Position numbers and translations under genes: made by a program. This document shows positions 60,457-64,000 of a DNA stretch of 64,000 nt, piece by piece. A model generated the notes under the pieces. It saw only the letters and a list, made by a program, of their open reading frames with translations, was not told the DNA's origin and ran no database searches. The stretch is from Hyphodiscus hymeniophilus (Eukaryota; Ascomycota; Leotiomycetes; Helotiales; Hyphodiscaceae), in the NCBI GenBank assembly GCA_016508695.1, contig VNKQ01000013.1, positions 930,001 to 994,000 of the forward strand. The letters run 5' to 3'. The number at the start of each line of letters is the position of its first letter. Positions within the stretch are counted from its first letter, which is position 1.

Positions 60457-61795
60457 CGTATACAAACTAATTACAAACGGAAGATTCAACTAAATGGAAC
60501 TCGAAAATGGCGTGGAAATGAAGGGTATCCTCAAAGAAATAGGTTCTAGGAATTGGCCAGTAAGCTTATGAACACCCATTCGCTTTCAAACTTGACAGGT
60601 GCCGTTGTATGACTGTTCAGCCTCAAATACTACTGGATATAGTAATGTGATTCCAACCAAGAGCGCAGACAATAGGCATCAAGTATGTCACACAGCGTGC
60701 ATAGCCTGTATACCAGGGGTTGCAGTAGCCGGAAGGGGCTCTCTTCTGACGTGAGAAGCAGCTGAGTCGACTGTAACGAGCTTCAATAAGCCAGTCTCGT
60801 CAACGAGGTAGAGGGAGAGGAGAGAGTAGCCTAGCAGGCTAAGAGGTTGATAATACGAAGCGAAGACTAATTGCTAGGGGGTAAGGCGACAAGTGGGAAA
60901 GTTTGGGAATGGTCAAGGACTCGTGAGTCGTCACGAATTCTTGGAAAGAAGCATCTCGCTTCTCCTGAAGGCATCAACAACGAAACGGACATCTAGAGCG
61001 GCATCGAGCTCAAAACTTTTTGAAAAATGAAAGCCGACCGAGGATCGCGTTGGAATGGACCATTGATTGAGGACTTGAGCTGCCCGGCGGAAGGGGGAAG
61101 AGAAGGGGCTTTGGGGATCACGTGTCCACGCCCCTCATTGCGAATTCACGGACGCAATAAATTTCACGACAAAGCACCTTCAGACTACCAATATCGGGAA
61201 CGATTATATATACAACGCTGATACCGAAATAGCGATGGCTTCCACCGAAGTGCGGATGCGGATGGCTAGACTCAGGAAATATCAGCAAGTACCTCTCCAC
61301 CCTTGGAACGATTCCGGTTTTGGTATCGGGATCCGTCACTGGCCATTCCCTAAGCGTGGACGCTCTTGACTCTGTGTCCTCGTTCCAGTACAAGATATAC
61401 TTTTCGGGATTGGCCAATATCACTTAGGCAGTAAAGTTGTGAAGAGACAACTTCTTTCATGGAACTTGAGATTGAAAACGTCACAGAAGCTTTCATCTGG
61501 ACCTGCCCTAGTCACCACAACAACGCAATCAACTGTGGTACAGTATGAACGTTTTTTAATTCTTTTTCGGTCTCTTTGTAGGATTCAGGAAGTTGGTTTT
61601 TAATGCAAAGTTGATGAAATTTTTATTTGTTTTTTGACGAAATTTACTATACAGCTAGCCATTCGCTCATAGTCCATACTCATAACATGGTAGAAGCTAC
61701 TAGTTGCGTCTGCTAGCTACCCTCAGCGGATAGGTCGGAGCAACCCGACCTTTTTCCAGATCCATCGTAACACGCGGCTAAAGCAAGTGGAACAA
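60457..61795. other. Intergenic region, no gene supported
   Basis: About 1.3 kb, with the esterase promoter at the left and the 3' UTR of the F-box-like gene at the right; T-rich at 61545-61650. A minus-strand frame of 101 residues at 61118-61423 has no recognised pattern. Confidence 0.55.
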
Positions 61796-64000
61796 TCAGT
61801 CCATGCAGTGTCCGGCTGCGGGAATTGCTTCGAGAATGTTGGAAATCCCGTTGACTCCACGAACCACATGCAGACGGGCAAGAGGCTGAAAACGCGCGAG
61901 CGAGTCATCATCCTGGAGACTGCAGAACGCAGGTTTATCTCTATACCAAACATCCAACTCCTTCAGATTGACAGCGCGCGATACCAGTGTGTACAAACCA
62001 GACAGAATGCGAGGCACTTTCTCAGCAACACTTGCGGCGTCTCTGATCTTCAAGGTTCTGAGATTGGTGAAAGGCATATCCTCGACAACGGTGAAAAGAG
62101 CTGTCAAAGAGATGTCGTCCATGGTCAGGTGCTCTAGCTCTGAGATGTGCAAAGTTGCTGCGATGTCATTCTGGTAGACATGAGATGGCCAACTATACTG
62201 TTCCATGTACAAGTCCTTGATGGGGGGTAGTTTGCCACCAGCGTTGCCGAAGTAAAAGGCACGACCAGAGTATGCATGCCATTGCGGCGCAATTCTCAAA
62301 GTTCTAAGATTCTTTGCGGATACCAGGAACTCCCGAACAAAGGGCGAGATTTCCCAATCATTGGTAGCTAGTTCCAAGAAAACCAAGTTCGGTATTGGGA
62401 TAGACTTCAGGATCGCTGGTACATCGGTGTCCCACAGAGGGAGGGCGGCGAATTTTCTCAAGCGAAGGCAGAGATTGGGCATTTGGAGAAGACCGTCTTG
62501 TATGGTAGCTGGAAAACTCGCAATATCTAAAACTGGACTCGATTTCCATTCACAGATCCAGCTGAGGATCATTAGCTTGATATTCAATCGAGACGTAGAG
62601 GTGGGCTCACTTGATGTATTTGAGACTCTTGCAGCCTAGCATGATTTCTTTTACCTGTTTAAGGTTGACGTTTGACGTCTTCTGAATGGTAAGCTCTTGA
62701 GTATAGCGAGACCTGTGACGAGTTACAACAATCAGATGGCTCTATTACAAATAGGGAAAAAAGCAATGAGAAGAGTTTCCTGCAGACGACGTAGACGTAT
62801 ACATACTTTGGAGAGTGGATAACCTCTCCCGTGAGTGCCTTGTTCACTTTCATGTCCCTCCGGATCGCGGATACATTCCAAGGCTGGGAGCCGTTACGGA
62901 GCTCCAGATGTCGATAGGTTAGAGCGGTAAAGTGATAGTGGAAGGTCTGGGATACTAGACGGTATCTGCCGAAAGATGAAGAAACATTGAAAGTCGAACC
63001 AGGCTGGAGTTCAATCTTGTGGAGCTGTTATACGAATGGTCAGCCAACATTCTGTGCACGAAAAGCTTCTCGACAAAGCGAAGCAAACTACCTTTTCAAG
63101 AATCATGCCCCAAAGCTCTTTGCTCAAAACAGCCTTTTTTTTAGTTTGGGCGACAGTTTCGAGTCTTCCTAACGGCAAATCATTATCGGTGGCTTGCGAT
63201 CGAGCATTGTAGAATGTGTCTTCGCTCTCAAGGTCTCCTTCTGAATATGTAGCATCTAGGACTTCAGTATGACCAGTACAAGCCTCGACCGTGATATTTT
63301 GACTTGTCAAGAACTTCCAAGCTCGATGGATACCATCATTCGGTCCTGGTTCAACGCTTTGTTCAATATTTCCCTGACTGAGTGCTACTGCTGGGCTTAT
63401 ACCTCCTTCTGTGGTGGCGTTGTCTTGTTGGCTCAGAATAGTACCGTCCATCCCTGTATGTGATATGTGGGTTTGGGCAACGACTGGAGCCTCCTGCTCT
63501 TCAACAATACGTTCATTCTCATCGCCCGCCAGTCTGAGCCAAAAGTGAACCCACTCCACACCGTCTAACGGCTCTGTTGTGTTTGTAGCCGGCAATTTCT
63601 GGTTCTTCCTGGTTAGTCGTTGCATCTTCCTCTGGCGCACTGTTTTCTCCGCCAGAGATATTTGGCGAGTCCACAGGTGTGGTACGCTAAGGTCAAGTGT
63701 AGACATGTCATGGCTTCCCTGCTGATATCGTAGTTGTTGTGTCGTGCACTTCTGCTGTGTCTTCTTATGTAGAAGTCTTGACGGTGGGATGGCTTCTAAA
63801 ATACGACGTCCATTCTCGACTTTGATGGTAGTGTCCCCCGCAGTATTGAGCTCAACCTTCTTGTTGCTTGTGAGTCTTGAGGGTGGGATAGCTTTCAGGA
63901 TACGGCGTCCACTCCCAGCTTTGATAGTAGCATTTTTGCCAGTATCGCGTTCGGCTTTTTTGTCGCTCGTATGTGTTGAGGGTGGAATTGCTTTCAGGAT
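61796..64000 (-). CDS. F-box-like protein with N-terminal 33-residue repeats, 5' end outside window
   Basis: Incomplete at the right edge. Exons: at least 64000-63092, then 63024-62807, 62712-62611, 62561-61796; phases close. The open frame continues from residue ATG 63706 to the window edge without a stop, so the start lies beyond it. The visible N-terminal part holds at least two and a half copies of a 33-residue unit (ILKAIPPSRLTSNKK, then NGRR) and a charged linker. A motif ELWGMILEKL (F-box-like) spans the first intron. It is followed by a region with RYRLVSQTF and LTYRHLELR and, in the last exon, leucine-patterned segments (NLVFLELATN, NLRTLRIAP, ELEHLTMDD, NLRTLKIRD) resembling irregular leucine-rich repeats. 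Such F-box/LRR proteins select substrates for SCF ubiquitin ligase, but the specific target is unknown. Domain assignment is moderate. Confidence 0.7.
63755..64000 (-). repeat. 99-bp (33-residue) tandem coding repeat at the window edge
   Basis: The coding frame of the F-box-like gene shows ILKAIPPS…GRR units of exactly 33 codons: one complete at 64000-63902, a second at 63901-63803, and a third started (ILEAIPPSRLLHKK). The copies differ at many codons but keep IPPS and GRR. More copies may lie outside the window. Confidence 0.85.

Overview
This is nuclear DNA of a filamentous ascomycete. Genes are interrupted by many short (about 45-95 nt) GT-AG introns, and the families are typical of Pezizomycotina: Zn2Cys6 regulators, an RTA1-domain protein, a Git3-like receptor, NADP-mannitol dehydrogenase and a HET-domain remnant. 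Mixed GC content, gene spacing and the family mix fit Leotiomycetes or a relative, but the class is a guess. No tRNA, rRNA, CRISPR or intact transposon was recognised. All exon joins were made by reading splice sites by eye and checking that the reading phase closes.

Layout, left to right: 3' part of a concentrative nucleoside transporter (1-1218); an unusual gene that fuses two complete Zn2Cys6 transcription factors (2411-6942); a Git3-like receptor (9050-10422) convergent with a ten-exon MFS carrier (10629-12807); NADP-mannitol dehydrogenase (15393-16284); a housekeeping block with TSR3, a GGA adaptor, an SDR, an Spt10-like acetyltransferase and CCT-eta (17458-27460); a frameshifted Zn2Cys6 regulator divergent from an RTA1-like protein (28234-32523); an App1-like phosphatidate phosphatase convergent with an amino acid permease (33646-37418); a gene-poor stretch; an O-methyltransferase (40010-41200); a semialdehyde dehydrogenase, zinc alcohol dehydrogenase and lactonase cluster (42609-47820); a nucleoside-hydrolase-like gene (49421-50821); a HET-domain pseudogene (about 51789-52328); a CorA-like transporter (53182-55025); a secreted purple acid phosphatase (55597-57447); a secreted carboxylesterase (58575-60456); and the 3' part of an F-box-like gene with a 33-residue tandem repeat (61796-64000).

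The most striking part is 42609-47820. A metallo-beta-lactamase-fold lactonase, a zinc alcohol dehydrogenase and a succinate-semialdehyde dehydrogenase type ALDH sit side by side. Together they could perform lactone opening, hydroxyacid oxidation and semialdehyde oxidation, the same logic as the Agrobacterium gamma-butyrolactone (blc/att) operon. Here the alcohol dehydrogenase has a one-base deletion and the ALDH a nonsense codon about 58 codons before its old end, so the route looks recently lost, unless these are sequence errors. The fused double regulator, the HET relic and an Spt10-type GNAT with an integrase-like zinc finger are the other main observations.
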